Positions 1 through 8,579 are shown, counted from the first letter of the stretch. The stretch: 62,882 nt of DNA from Fusibacter tunisiensis (GCF_016908355.1 NZ_JAFBDT010000015.1:1-62882), one strand, 5' to 3'. Numbers and translations are program-made. The notes: generated by a model from the sequence alone, not told the origin.

Positions 1-244
1 CGAAACCCGTTATCACTTTTCTTTTGAAGTTTCCCTCAACTGAATTGCGTTTGGTTTTTTTCATTTAAGCTGTTCAATTTTCAAGGTTCTCTTTTTGAAA
101 ATACAATCGCCTCATATGTGTTGCGGCGACTCATTTATAATACCACCATTCATTTTCAATGTCAAGATGTTTTAAACGTCTTAACCAAACTTTTTTCACA
201 TTGTTTTTACAAGAAGTTTACTTGGAAACGTATGGTGCTTTAAG
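1..244 (-). other. probable rRNA operon 5' leader (operon body off the left edge)
   Basis: No ORF of note is present. Read on the minus strand, two near-consensus promoters are followed by about 130 bases of untranslated leader, including a small hairpin (TCGCC at about 124-128 pairing with GGCGA at about 107-111) and a CCTTGAAAATTGAACA stretch (about 73-90). That stretch resembles the sequence found near the 16S rRNA start in many Firmicutes. The rRNA itself would lie to the left of position 1. Tandem strong promoters 108 bp apart are typical of rrn operons. A tRNA operon or another highly expressed RNA is the alternative. Confidence 0.6.
137..165 (-). promoter_or_regulatory. sigma-A promoter P2 of the left-edge RNA operon
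   Basis: TTGACA (160-165) and TATTAT (137-142) are separated by 17 bases. The -35 is perfect and the -10 has one mismatch. Transcription runs leftward off the window. Confidence 0.8.
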
Positions 245-273
245 ATAATAACACCCTTCTTTCATCAAGTCAA
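245..273 (-). promoter_or_regulatory. sigma-A promoter P1 of the left-edge RNA operon
   Basis: TTGACT (268-273) and TATTAT (245-250) are separated by 17 bases, 108 bp upstream of P2. Tandem P1/P2 spacing like this is usual for rRNA operons. Confidence 0.75.
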
Positions 274-312
274 TACTTCTTAAAAAAGTAATATTATTCT
301 GATAATTCACCT

Positions 313-343
313 AAAAAAAAAAACGCGCCCTAATCCGGACGCG
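313..343 (-). terminator. terminator of the ptb-iorAB operon
   Basis: A stem CGCGTCC/GGGCGCG with a six-base loop is followed by eleven T residues on the minus strand, just after the iorB stop codon. It separates iorB from the strong promoters downstream. Confidence 0.9.
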
Positions 344-358
344 GTGATTTTTTCAACA

Positions 359-937
359 TTAAACTTGAGCCATACCTAATTTTAACGCTTTTATATTAAT
401 GTCAATAAACTTCTCTTTAACCGTTTCTTTAATGACTTCTTCCCAGTTTACAACATCTTGAAGATCCATAGCCTTTAACAATGCACCAACAACTATAACA
501 TTCATTGTTTTAACATTTCCAAGTTCTTCAGCAAGTTCTGCTGCTTTAAAGACAGTTGTTTTTAATTTCCCTGAAATATCCTCAATCACACCTTTTGGAT
601 AATTCACAGCTCCAGTTAAAATTGGCGCTGATGGAATCTGATATGCATTCATTACAACATGACCTTCCGGTTTAATATATTCAAGCCATCTAGATGTTTC
701 CATTGTTTCAAACGAAACAAGTACATCTGCTTGTCCCTTACCTATAATAGGTGAGTGTACTTTTTCGCCATACCTAACCTGAGTCGTAACACTTCCACCT
801 CTTTGCGCCATACCATGAACTTCACTCATTTTTACATCGTATCCCGCTTTAATTAAACCTGTTGCCAATATTTTAGAAGCCAAAATAATACCTTGACCCC
901 CTACGCCGCACAATAAAATGTTCTTATTATCACTCAT
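359..937 (-). CDS. iorB: indolepyruvate:ferredoxin oxidoreductase, beta subunit
   Basis: The 192-residue product is the gamma-type 2-oxoacid:ferredoxin oxidoreductase domain that pairs with IorA to oxidise indolepyruvate and other arylpyruvates (from Trp, Phe, Tyr transamination) to aryl-acetyl-CoA, CO2 and reduced ferredoxin in the cytoplasm. It has the early GVGGQG motif (residues 11-16) and an HGMAQRGG segment near residue 41, both typical of IorB, and the usual length. It starts 2 bases after the iorA stop, so the two are translationally coupled; the GGTG at the iorA end probably serves as its ribosome site. A terminator follows directly. Confidence 0.95.
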   Translation of the reverse strand: MSDNKNILLCGVGGQGIILASKILATGLIKAGYDVKMSEVHGMAQRGGSVTTQVRYGEKVHSPIIGKGQADVLVSFETMETSRWLEYIKPEGHVVMNAYQIPSAPILTGAVNYPKGVIEDISGKLKTTVFKAAELAEELGNVKTMNVIVVGALLKAMDLQDVVNWEEVIKETVKEKFIDINIKALKLGMAQV

Positions 938-939
938 CT

Positions 940-2718
940 TTATTCACCAACCCTTTCGATTGCATCAAACGGACAAGCTTGAAGACAAACTTCACATCCA
1001 ACGCACATATACTTATCGATTTTCGCTTTTTTTGTTTCATTGTCAAAACTAATCGCTGGACAACCTGTTTTTGTGCAAATTTTGCATCCGCGACATTTGT
1101 CTTCGACAACATGACAAAGTTTTTTCGATAAATCAAATTCTTTTAAGTCTTCTGGTGAAAATGATTTTAGAACACATGGCCAACGTGTAATGATCACAGA
1201 AGGACCTTCAAACTCAAAGGCATCATCTATCGCTTGGTTCATTTCATCTAATTTAAGCGGATTTACTGTCACCACATGTTTGATTCCAATCGCTTTAACA
1301 AGTGCTGGAATATCAATTGGATTTGTAGCGTCTCCTTCCAATGTATATCCAGAACCTGGGTTTTCCTGATGTCCTGTCATGCCAGTAATTCTATTATCTA
1401 AAATCACATTGACAGTATTTCCACCGTTATAGGCGGTATTGATCAGAGAATTTACGCCAGTATGGAAAAATGTTGAATCTCCAATTACAGAAACCACACG
1501 TTTGTCCACGTTATGGCGTTCAAATGCTTTTTTAGCACCATGCCCCATTGAAATGGAGGCACCCATACAAATAACAGAATCTGTTGCATTTAAAGGTTCT
1601 GATGAGCCCAAAGTATAACATCCGATATCACCGGTGATAACAACATTTTTCTTTTTACTCAGTGTAAAGAAAAAGCCTCGATGTGGACAACCCGCACACA
1701 AAGTAGGTGGTCTTCCCACAATCAAATCGTCGTTTGGATGAACTGTTTCACGTTCTTCACCTAGAAGTGCTTTAGCAACAATATCTGGATTAAGTTCGCC
1801 AACTCTTGGCACTTTATCTTTACCGATACAAGAAATCCCAGCTGCTTTCATTTGCTCTTCAATGTAAGGTTCGAGTTCTTCAATTACATAAAGTGTTTCA
1901 ACCTCTTTTGCAAATGACCTAATTTTATCCATTGGCAATGGATGCGTAAAGCCAAGTTTCAAGTAGGACGCACTTTCACCAAACACTTCACGTGCATAAG
2001 TATAAGCAACACCAGATGTTACAATACCAATTTTTTTACTGCCCCATTCAATTCGATTTAGTGGTGTCTCATTTGAAAATGCTTCCATTGCTTTCAATTT
2101 ATCTTCAACAATAGGATGAAGAATTCTAGCATGGGCAGGCGCTGCTATAAATTTTTGTGGTTTTTTTACATAAGGTATAATCGGTACCTCTTGACGTTCT
2201 TCAAAATCCACAAGGCCTTTAGAGTGACAAACACGTGTGGTCATTCTAAACAATACTGGAACGTCAAATTTTTCGGATATTTCAAAAGCCGACTTCATGA
2301 AATCTTTTGATTCTTGAGAGTCACTAGGCTCCACACATGCAATTTTTGCAAATTTAGCATAGTATCTGTTGTCTTGCTCATTTTGTGAGCTGTGGCATCC
2401 TGGATCATCAGCAGAAACCAAAACTAGGCCTCCCGTAATACCTGTATAACCAATTGTAAACAGCGGATCTGCAGCAACATTCACCCCAACATGCTTCATA
2501 GCAGCCAAAGTTCTTACACCTGCCATTGATGCCCCAATTGCCGTTTCTAGGGCAACTTTTTCATTATTCGCCCATTCCGCAGTCAATACATCTTTGTATT
2601 GAGCCATATTTTCCAAAATCTCTGTACTTGGCGTTCCAGGATATGCACTGGCATATGATACACCTGCTTCATAAGCACCTCTTGCAACCGCCTCATTCCC
2701 TGTCATTAAATGCTTCAT
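940..2718 (-). CDS. iorA: indolepyruvate:ferredoxin oxidoreductase, alpha subunit
   Basis: The 592-residue catalytic subunit contains an N-terminal pyrimidine-binding domain (about 1-190), a transketolase C-like domain, the CAGCPHRG motif (341-348), and a thiamine-diphosphate domain with GDIGC (363) and GDS (413) followed by the metal-ligand region ending at N442. Two C-terminal 4Fe-4S motifs follow (CRGCKIC...CP near 542-554 and CVGCEVC...CP near 572-582). Length is normal for IorA. A strong AAGGAG ribosome site precedes the ATG. It lies between ptb and iorB in one operon, which suggests that the aryl-acetyl-CoA it makes may be used for substrate-level phosphorylation (inference). Confidence 0.97.
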   Translation of the reverse strand: MKHLMTGNEAVARGAYEAGVSYASAYPGTPSTEILENMAQYKDVLTAEWANNEKVALETAIGASMAGVRTLAAMKHVGVNVAADPLFTIGYTGITGGLVLVSADDPGCHSSQNEQDNRYYAKFAKIACVEPSDSQESKDFMKSAFEISEKFDVPVLFRMTTRVCHSKGLVDFEERQEVPIIPYVKKPQKFIAAPAHARILHPIVEDKLKAMEAFSNETPLNRIEWGSKKIGIVTSGVAYTYAREVFGESASYLKLGFTHPLPMDKIRSFAKEVETLYVIEELEPYIEEQMKAAGISCIGKDKVPRVGELNPDIVAKALLGEERETVHPNDDLIVGRPPTLCAGCPHRGFFFTLSKKKNVVITGDIGCYTLGSSEPLNATDSVICMGASISMGHGAKKAFERHNVDKRVVSVIGDSTFFHTGVNSLINTAYNGGNTVNVILDNRITGMTGHQENPGSGYTLEGDATNPIDIPALVKAIGIKHVVTVNPLKLDEMNQAIDDAFEFEGPSVIITRWPCVLKSFSPEDLKEFDLSKKLCHVVEDKCRGCKICTKTGCPAISFDNETKKAKIDKYMCVGCEVCLQACPFDAIERVGE

Positions 2719-2747
2719 GTTATTATTCTCCTTATCTTTTGATCCAT

Positions 2748-3659
2748 TTACTTAGAATTCGCCGCAATCACACTGCCCAAAGCAATGGAATTCAATTTCG
2801 CTTCATAACTATCTGCTCTAGAAACCAAGACTACAGGTACCTTTGCCCCCATAATAACACCTGCAGATTCAGCCCCAGCCAAATAAGTCAAAGTTTTTCC
2901 AATACCATTGCCAACTTCAATTGTCGGTACCACCAAAACATCTGTGTCTCCAGCAATTTCACTTTTAAAATTTTTAATTTGAGCTGCTTCTCTTGACACA
3001 GCCAAATCCATTGCCAAAGGACCTTCTATAATAACACCCTCGCCAAAGTAACCTTCTCTTGAAAGATCTTGAAGTTTACGTGCATCCACTGTTGCCAGCA
3101 TCTTCTCGTTAACTTTTTCTTTGGCCGCCAAAGCTGCCACCTTAACCACTTGAGTCCCCATAGCTCTACAAGCATCTATAGCATTTTGAGTGATTTTAAC
3201 CTTTTCATCAAATCCCGGTTCAATATTCATGCCACCATCTGTCAAGAATAAGAGTTTATGATAGTGAGGCACTTCATAAATCATAACATGGCTTAGTAAC
3301 CGGTCTGTTCTTAAGCCAATTTCCTTATCTAAAACTGCCTTTAAAAGGATAGATGTATCAATAAGGCCTTTCATTAGAAAATCGCCTACGCCATCGGAAA
3401 CCAATTTTACTGATTTTCTAGCAGCCTCCACTAAATCTGGTTCGTTCAAAAGTTCATAAGAATCAATACGCAATGACTGTTCTTTTGCAATTTGCTGAAT
3501 TGCCCCCGCATCTCCTACGAGTATTGGTTTGACCAACCCTTCTTCAGCTGCTTTACAAACAGCATAAAGCACATCTGCATCTTGAGCAGCTGCGACTACA
3601 AGAGTCATGGTCTCTCCGGTTTTAGCCGCGTTCAATAGATCACTGACACTTTTAATCAT
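2748..3659 (-). CDS. ptb: phosphate butyryl/acetyltransferase family protein (Ptb-like)
   Basis: The 303-residue product belongs to the phosphate acetyl/butyryltransferase family, which swaps CoA for phosphate on acyl-CoA. The glycine-rich C-terminal part (LTYLAGAESAGVIMGAKVP, about 268-286) and the mid-region DGGMNIEP are family hallmarks. The length matches Ptb rather than Pta (about 330 residues), and a separate Pta is present at 28334. I chose the ATG at 3659, with AAGGTG upstream, over the in-frame GTG at 3668. It is the first gene of the operon with iorAB, so its likely substrate is aryl-acetyl-CoA or a branched acyl-CoA (inference). No acyl kinase lies in the window. Confidence 0.85.
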   Translation of the reverse strand: MIKSVSDLLNAAKTGETMTLVVAAAQDADVLYAVCKAAEEGLVKPILVGDAGAIQQIAKEQSLRIDSYELLNEPDLVEAARKSVKLVSDGVGDFLMKGLIDTSILLKAVLDKEIGLRTDRLLSHVMIYEVPHYHKLLFLTDGGMNIEPGFDEKVKITQNAIDACRAMGTQVVKVAALAAKEKVNEKMLATVDARKLQDLSREGYFGEGVIIEGPLAMDLAVSREAAQIKNFKSEIAGDTDVLVVPTIEVGNGIGKTLTYLAGAESAGVIMGAKVPVVLVSRADSYEAKLNSIALGSVIAANSK

Positions 3660-3719
3660 AGACACCACACCTTCTTAAAATATTTTGTATGTGTTCAACT
3701 TTTTTTTGAAACTCAATTC

Positions 3720-3748
3720 ATTTTACACTATAATTAGGCACACATCAA
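3720..3748 (-). promoter_or_regulatory. candidate promoter of ptb-iorAB
   Basis: TTGATG (3743-3748) and TAAAAT (3720-3725) are 17 bases apart, about 60 bp before the ptb start and downstream of the preceding terminator. Confidence 0.5.
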
Positions 3749-3773
3749 TAGATGGAGCTGTTAAAACTATGTC

Positions 3774-3814
3774 AAAATTTAAAATCCCAGAATCACATAC
3801 CTGACTCTGGGATT
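3774..3814 (-). terminator. terminator after the TPR gene
   Basis: A nine-base-pair stem AATCCCAGA/TCTGGGATT with a 14-base loop, followed by a T-rich tail on the minus strand, lies just past the stop at 3823. Confidence 0.8.
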
Positions 3815-3822
3815 ATAACCCT

Positions 3823-4944
3823 TTAATTCAACTGACTGTTAAGGTGATTCAACCACATTTTAGCAACATCATCATTAGAATTGATTTCCAAAGCTTGATT
3901 AAACCATGCTCTTGCTGCATCTATTTCACCTATTGTAAAATCGACAATGCCTATATTCACAATAAACTCCGAACTATTTGGTGCTATACGATGTGCTTCT
4001 TCGAAATAGGATCTGGCCATTTTAAAATCACCAACTGAAAGGAAACAAATACCAACCTCATTCATACTCTGTACATGGCCAGTATTTAATGTGAGCACTT
4101 TCAAAAAGTAAGGAATTGCATCGTCATATAGTTCTTTCATGCGATAAGCAACGCCTATGAAAAAATTTAGTTCCCACCAATCATCATGATCTTCCTCAAG
4201 TGTTTTTAGGAGTTCTAACCCTTCTTCAAGCCTTTGTGCCAAAATCAAATTTCGGCCATTTTCAAATAGGGCTTTATCTCTAACACGTCCCATTGCCTCT
4301 ACGATTTCAGACCGCCTATCGACGCTTATGTCGCCCCCTAATGCTTTGCGCCATGCTGCTTCAGCCTTTAAAAAAGAAGCTTCATTATAATAGCAAAATC
4401 CCAGATGATAATACGCATCGTAAAAATTTGGATGGTTATCAACTGTTTGTTCAAAATATACCTTAGCCATACGCTGGAGTTCTTCCGATTCTTTCTTGAA
4501 CGATAAATCCATATAGCATCGCCCAATATTGAAAAGTGCATCTAAATTAATCGGATCAATTGCAAGCACAGCATTAAAATACATTATGGCCAATTCATAC
4601 GCTTCATTTTCGGCATAGAGCACTGCATCATTTAAGATCAAACCTAAAACATTCACATCCAGTGCCTGTATTAATTTTCCATAGTAGGGTACAAATGTCT
4701 TTTCATCTTTTCCTACACCCAAATAAATAACAATCCCTTTGATGAGAGCCACAGGAGGTATCTGTTCGTATGACTGGCTTTTTATATTTGATGCTAGATC
4801 TTCAACACTAACTGGCAGCGGAATTTCTGGATCTAACATCATGGTCCCCACCTGTATATGAGAATCTGATTTTAGCTCTATGAAAACGATACGGTCAAGT
4901 TGCTTTTCTAGAAATTTTTGTTGATATGCTTTGTACGAAGCCAT
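3823..4944 (-). CDS. tetratricopeptide-repeat protein
   Basis: The 373-residue product has a non-repeat N-terminus (about 1-100) followed by at least five TPR-like helical hairpins (around 105-140, 145-205, 240-275, 275-310 and 310-365), with typical spacing such as AIMYFNAVLAIDPINLDALFNIG. No signal peptide or membrane segment is visible, so it is probably a cytoplasmic scaffold or partner-binding protein. It is the last gene of the radical SAM-nadK-TPR unit, 11 bases after nadK. The specific function is not recognised. Confidence 0.8.
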   Translation of the reverse strand: MASYKAYQQKFLEKQLDRIVFIELKSDSHIQVGTMMLDPEIPLPVSVEDLASNIKSQSYEQIPPVALIKGIVIYLGVGKDEKTFVPYYGKLIQALDVNVLGLILNDAVLYAENEAYELAIMYFNAVLAIDPINLDALFNIGRCYMDLSFKKESEELQRMAKVYFEQTVDNHPNFYDAYYHLGFCYYNEASFLKAEAAWRKALGGDISVDRRSEIVEAMGRVRDKALFENGRNLILAQRLEEGLELLKTLEEDHDDWWELNFFIGVAYRMKELYDDAIPYFLKVLTLNTGHVQSMNEVGICFLSVGDFKMARSYFEEAHRIAPNSSEFIVNIGIVDFTIGEIDAARAWFNQALEINSNDDVAKMWLNHLNSQLN

Positions 4945-4955
4945 TTCAATCTCCT

Positions 4956-5777
4956 TTATTCTAAAACTCGTCTAATATTCTTATCAATAATTTTACGTTT
5001 AAAAAGATCAAAGTAATCAAACGCATCAGATTTAATAACATGAACTTTCACATCATCTGCTACTTTCACATGAATGTCTTCTATATACTCATCAGACAAT
5101 TTGTTGCCATCACACGCTACGATAACTTTTCTTTTATGTGCATTTACAACCTTGATATCAATGTAAGTGTCCTCAGGAAGAATCATAGTTGAGCCCATAG
5201 GACGGTTCACGCTGTTATCATTTGGTGTTAATGGCGTAATCTGAAACACAGGTAAATCTGTGTGCATAACAGCACCACCAGCCCAAATTGCATATCCAGT
5301 TGCACCTATAGGTGTAGATATAATAAACCCATCCCCAGTAAAATAATTAAATGCCCTTGAGTTAAAATAAACTTTAGCTTCCATCAATTTAGGCTCAACA
5401 TGTTTAATAATTATTTCATTAAACGCATAGTCTGTATAGACTTCACCGCTCAAAGTTCTGGAATTTACAATAAGAAGTGGGTATTCTACAACCCGATAGT
5501 TTTTCCCATCTAGCACTTCAAAAATCTGATCGATTCGATCTGGCATAATCGTTGTCAAAAATCCTAAAGTTCCTGTGTCAATACCAACAAAAGGTGTCTT
5601 AAAATGCTTATACCGTCTAATGGCACTTAACATAGTCCCATCACCGCCAATTACAACAATCACATCAGGATTCTCTCTGACAATCATTTTACCGCTTTTT
5701 TCAAGCAAAGGTACCAACTGATTCTTTACCTGTATGGATATTGGCCTACTATTTGAATGTATTAAAATTCGTTTCAT
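4956..5777 (-). CDS. nadK: NAD kinase
   Basis: The 273-residue enzyme phosphorylates NAD+ to NADP+ with ATP or polyphosphate. It shows the GGDGT motif (residues 44-48), the NE pair (residues 119-120), and the FTGDGFIISTPIGATGY segment (family consensus TPxGSTAY). Length and motif order are normal for the PpnK family. Its ATG overlaps the stop of the upstream radical SAM gene by four bases (ATGA), so the two are translationally coupled. Confidence 0.96.
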   Translation of the reverse strand: MKRILIHSNSRPISIQVKNQLVPLLEKSGKMIVRENPDVIVVIGGDGTMLSAIRRYKHFKTPFVGIDTGTLGFLTTIMPDRIDQIFEVLDGKNYRVVEYPLLIVNSRTLSGEVYTDYAFNEIIIKHVEPKLMEAKVYFNSRAFNYFTGDGFIISTPIGATGYAIWAGGAVMHTDLPVFQITPLTPNDNSVNRPMGSTMILPEDTYIDIKVVNAHKRKVIVACDGNKLSDEYIEDIHVKVADDVKVHVIKSDAFDYFDLFKRKIIDKNIRRVLE

Positions 5778-7549
5778 GAGGCATCTCCTTTAAATAACTG
5801 AATTCCCAATTTTAAAAATGCGTAAGGTTTTTTCATGTTGAATACAACAACAGAATTCGTCTCCGGAATAAGGGATGAAGTCTCTGAAATCCATCCGACC
5901 ACATCGTGTTTAAAAACGACAAACTCCAAATATTTCAGCATTTCTTTTGGCGTCACAGGGTCATCTTCATCTACAAAATGATTTTTAACGTCTTGCATAT
6001 CCAATATTTCAATACGTCGTTTGTTGAATCTGGGAATATCGGGATAATGGAATAAGTCCCTCTGGCCTCTCAGTCCAGAAGCATAATAATCATATTTCAA
6101 TAAGTCGTTAAATACCTGCTCATCTCCAGAATCCACCACGGATTTGTAATAAGCGTCTAGATAGAGGTATAAGTTAAATGTTGAAATAGGTACATTTAAC
6201 AATCCTCTGCTAAAAAACCATTTTCTTAAAGAAAGAAAAAGTTCACTGGGTTTATTTCCCGTTTTCATTAATAACCATTTAAAAGAGACCTTAAACCGTT
6301 CAGAATTATGATACCACTCCACCAATTTTTCCACTTCTTTCAAGACAGCAAGATCATCAAAAGAAATATAGTTATTTTCCAACACTTCATAAGGTGTCTC
6401 TCTACGAACTTTGTAACCATACCTGTCTTTTTGACCATATAGAGCAGTCCCTTTAAGCACCTTTAAAAAACCAAGTTGCAGTTGATTTGCGCCTAAATTA
6501 TAAGCATCATCAAAAGATTTTAAAAACCGTTTGTAAGACTCTAGAGGCAAGCCTGCAATCAAGTCCACATGAACATGTGTTTTTTGAGTTTTTATGAGTT
6601 CTTGAATATTTTCCTTCAACTGTTCAAAAGGTATATTTCTATTAATCGCTGTTAGTGTTGATGTACATGTGCTTTGAATGCCAATTTCAAATTGGAACAA
6701 TCCTTTTCGGCCTTTTGAAACAAGCGCAAAATAATCAGAGTCCAACAAATTGCCATTGATCTCAAAATGAAAATTGGTAACCCCATTATCATGGTCTACG
6801 AGATACTGCATAATAGAAAGTGCATGTTTTTTATCAAGGTTAAATGTGCGATCCACAAATTTAACTTGAGGGACTTGCCACTCTAGGAACTTTTTCATAT
6901 CACTGTACACACGTTCAAGCGATAACCGTCTGACCCCTTTAAGTGAAGACGATAAACAATATGAACATGAATAAGGGCATCCTCTTGTGCTTTCATAATA
7001 GACAATTCTATTTGAAAATGCATCCATACTCTCATACGGAAAAGGAAGACTGTCCAAATCAGAAACAATTACTGGTGTTGGCGCCACTACTGAATATCGA
7101 GTTGCAATACCGGGAATATGATGTAATGTATCCAGAGCATTGCCACTTAAAAAATGTCTCACTGCAGCCGTAAAACTTTCTTCACCTTCACCACAAAAGA
7201 CCCCATGTATAGCGGGTAAATTAGACATTTGTTCAAAGGGATTATACGAAACTTCAGGCCCTCCCAAAAAAATCAAAGTTTCGGGATTCAATCTGTTATA
7301 GTTTTCAATTAAAACTGTCAGAAGTTCAATATTCCATATATAAGCAGAAACAAATACGACGTCATATCGCCCCCTATGCATCTCTGATAAAACTGGATCC
7401 ATATCGTTGTTAATTGTAAATTCTCTCACGTCAATTGTCACATTTGAGTCAGGTTTTTTAAGGTTTTGAACCCAATATCTATAAATAGAGTGTATGGCTA
7501 AATTTGAATGTATATATTTTGAATTTAAGGTCATTAAAAGTATTTTCAT
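5774..7549 (-). CDS. B12-binding radical SAM protein with DUF4080 C-terminus
   Basis: The 591-residue protein has an N-terminal cobalamin-binding-type Rossmann domain (about 1-150; start MKILLMTLNSKYIHSNLA, later LGGPEVSYNP). A radical SAM domain follows, with a CxxxCxxC cluster motif in ESTRGCPYSCSYCLSS near residues 187-202, and then a DUF4080-type C-terminal region. Members of this class do methyl transfer or ring chemistry, but the substrate of this subgroup is not established. The AAAGGAAG ribosome site fixes the start. Coupling to nadK is by ATGA overlap. Confidence 0.88.
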   Translation of the reverse strand: MKILLMTLNSKYIHSNLAIHSIYRYWVQNLKKPDSNVTIDVREFTINNDMDPVLSEMHRGRYDVVFVSAYIWNIELLTVLIENYNRLNPETLIFLGGPEVSYNPFEQMSNLPAIHGVFCGEGEESFTAAVRHFLSGNALDTLHHIPGIATRYSVVAPTPVIVSDLDSLPFPYESMDAFSNRIVYYESTRGCPYSCSYCLSSSLKGVRRLSLERVYSDMKKFLEWQVPQVKFVDRTFNLDKKHALSIMQYLVDHDNGVTNFHFEINGNLLDSDYFALVSKGRKGLFQFEIGIQSTCTSTLTAINRNIPFEQLKENIQELIKTQKTHVHVDLIAGLPLESYKRFLKSFDDAYNLGANQLQLGFLKVLKGTALYGQKDRYGYKVRRETPYEVLENNYISFDDLAVLKEVEKLVEWYHNSERFKVSFKWLLMKTGNKPSELFLSLRKWFFSRGLLNVPISTFNLYLYLDAYYKSVVDSGDEQVFNDLLKYDYYASGLRGQRDLFHYPDIPRFNKRRIEILDMQDVKNHFVDEDDPVTPKEMLKYLEFVVFKHDVVGWISETSSLIPETNSVVVFNMKKPYAFLKLGIQLFKGDAS

Positions 7550-7571
7550 ATTCGCTTCCTTTCCTTAATCA

Positions 7572-7577
7572 AGTATA
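7572..7577 (-). promoter_or_regulatory. extended -10 promoter of the radical SAM-nadK operon
   Basis: TATACT preceded by TG with one base between (extended -10) lies about 25 bases before the start. The -35 (TTCCAG, 17 bases upstream) is poor. Confidence 0.45.
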
Positions 7578-7614
7578 ACATGAGATTCAAGTGACTGGAA
7601 TTTATAATTTCATT

Positions 7615-7642
7615 ATGACACGATAAAATAATATGTTATACT
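7615..7642 (+). promoter_or_regulatory. promoter of the 7669-8541 pair
   Basis: ATGACA (7615-7620) and TATACT (7637-7642) are 16 bases apart, with an extended TG before the -10. It is divergent from the promoter of the radical SAM gene. Confidence 0.6.
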
Positions 7643-7668
7643 TTAAATATATAAGCAGGAGGTATTTT

Positions 7669-8172
7669 ATGGCAATTATGTCTTCAAGACTCATCCGACA
7701 CGAGATCTGCAAAGAAGAATTTCAAAAAATGGGTGCTCGAGTTATAGACATCCAGGGCATTATGTTTTTAGTGAAATTCGATCTTGGTGGCAATCGTATT
7801 ACGTATGCCTACCATTTAAATGAAGACAATACCTTCTTCGTTGAGAGAATCAAACCCTATTTATTGAGTATTGGAGACTTTCAGTACGAGGAAGATATCG
7901 TCGACATTATCCGTGTTGATGTTGAACAATTTAGAAACGCAATGAATTCATCGAATTTTAAACAATTTATTGAAATAGACAATCACTTGACCAAACTGGT
8001 CAGATTGTTCGAAGACCTTTATTTGTACTACAATATTAGCAAAGAAGACTTAAAAGTCCTCGACGGCTCTGTAGACTGCGTCTTAGAGAGCATCAAAGAT
8101 ATTATGCGTCATTCTGACCGCGTCTACACCAAAAAAGATCCTGAAGTATTAAGAGAGGATATTGAATTTTAA
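7669..8172 (+). CDS. protein of unknown function
   Basis: I do not recognise this 167-residue protein. The start is the ATG at 7669, eight bases after a full AGGAGG; an earlier in-frame ATG at 7633 lies inside the promoter. Residues about 20-60 look beta-rich (RVIDIQGIMFLVKFDLGG then RITYAYHL), and the remainder is predominantly helical and charged. There is no signal peptide or membrane segment. It is one of the few plus-strand genes and is followed after 15 bases by a degenerate receiver-domain gene, so the two probably form one transcription unit and may act together. Confidence 0.7.
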   Translation: MAIMSSRLIRHEICKEEFQKMGARVIDIQGIMFLVKFDLGGNRITYAYHLNEDNTFFVERIKPYLLSIGDFQYEEDIVDIIRVDVEQFRNAMNSSNFKQFIEIDNHLTKLVRLFEDLYLYYNISKEDLKVLDGSVDCVLESIKDIMRHSDRVYTKKDPEVLREDIEF

Positions 8173-8187
8173 AAACAGGGGGTGGAA

Positions 8188-8541
8188 ATGAAAATACTTC
8201 ATTTTGAGTACAGTGTCTTTTTTAGAAGAGTCATCCACGATATGATTACCAATCAAGGACATGACTATACCGGCACTGACACAATTGACTCATTAAAGAA
8301 ACTTCTGGTTGAAAATCAATACGATGTCATATTCACTGGTATGGAATTAACAGACGGTAGTGCAGAAGAATTGCTAGAAAAGCTCAAACACCTAGCCCAC
8401 CCAAAAATTCCTGTTGTCATTATTACATCAAGCGAGGTAAAAGACGTTACCCATCGCTTGAAAAATTTAGATTTTAGTGATTTTATCCTCAAAGAAAATC
8501 TAACCAAAGATACTTTGAACCGGTGTCTCAGAAGACTATAA
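8188..8541 (+). CDS. stand-alone receiver-like domain lacking the phospho-acceptor aspartate
   Basis: The 117-residue protein follows the CheY-like fold pattern. In the alignment I make by eye, the acidic pair becomes E7-Y8, the phospho-acceptor aspartate becomes G51 (IFTGMELTDG), while the conserved Thr (T80 in VVIITSS) and Lys (K102 in FILKENL) are kept. No output domain is present. It is therefore probably a phosphorylation-independent pseudo-receiver that works by protein contact. I chose the ATG at 8188 because the GTG at 8182 is part of the AGGGGGTGG ribosome site. Confidence 0.75.
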   Translation: MKILHFEYSVFFRRVIHDMITNQGHDYTGTDTIDSLKKLLVENQYDVIFTGMELTDGSAEELLEKLKHLAHPKIPVVIITSSEVKDVTHRLKNLDFSDFILKENLTKDTLNRCLRRL

Positions 8542-8544
8542 AAA

Positions 8545-8579
8545 AACACCAACCTATTCCAAAATTATAGGTTGGTGTT
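8545..8579. terminator. bidirectional terminator between the receiver gene and argS
   Basis: A 13-base-pair stem AACACCAACCTAT/ATAGGTTGGTGTT with a nine-base loop, with T runs on either side, sits between two convergent genes. Confidence 0.9.

Noticed and set aside
2526-2996. 156-residue plus-strand ORF opposite iorA/ptb
   Set aside because: It lies fully antisense to two well-supported genes, has no ribosome site and an unnatural composition.
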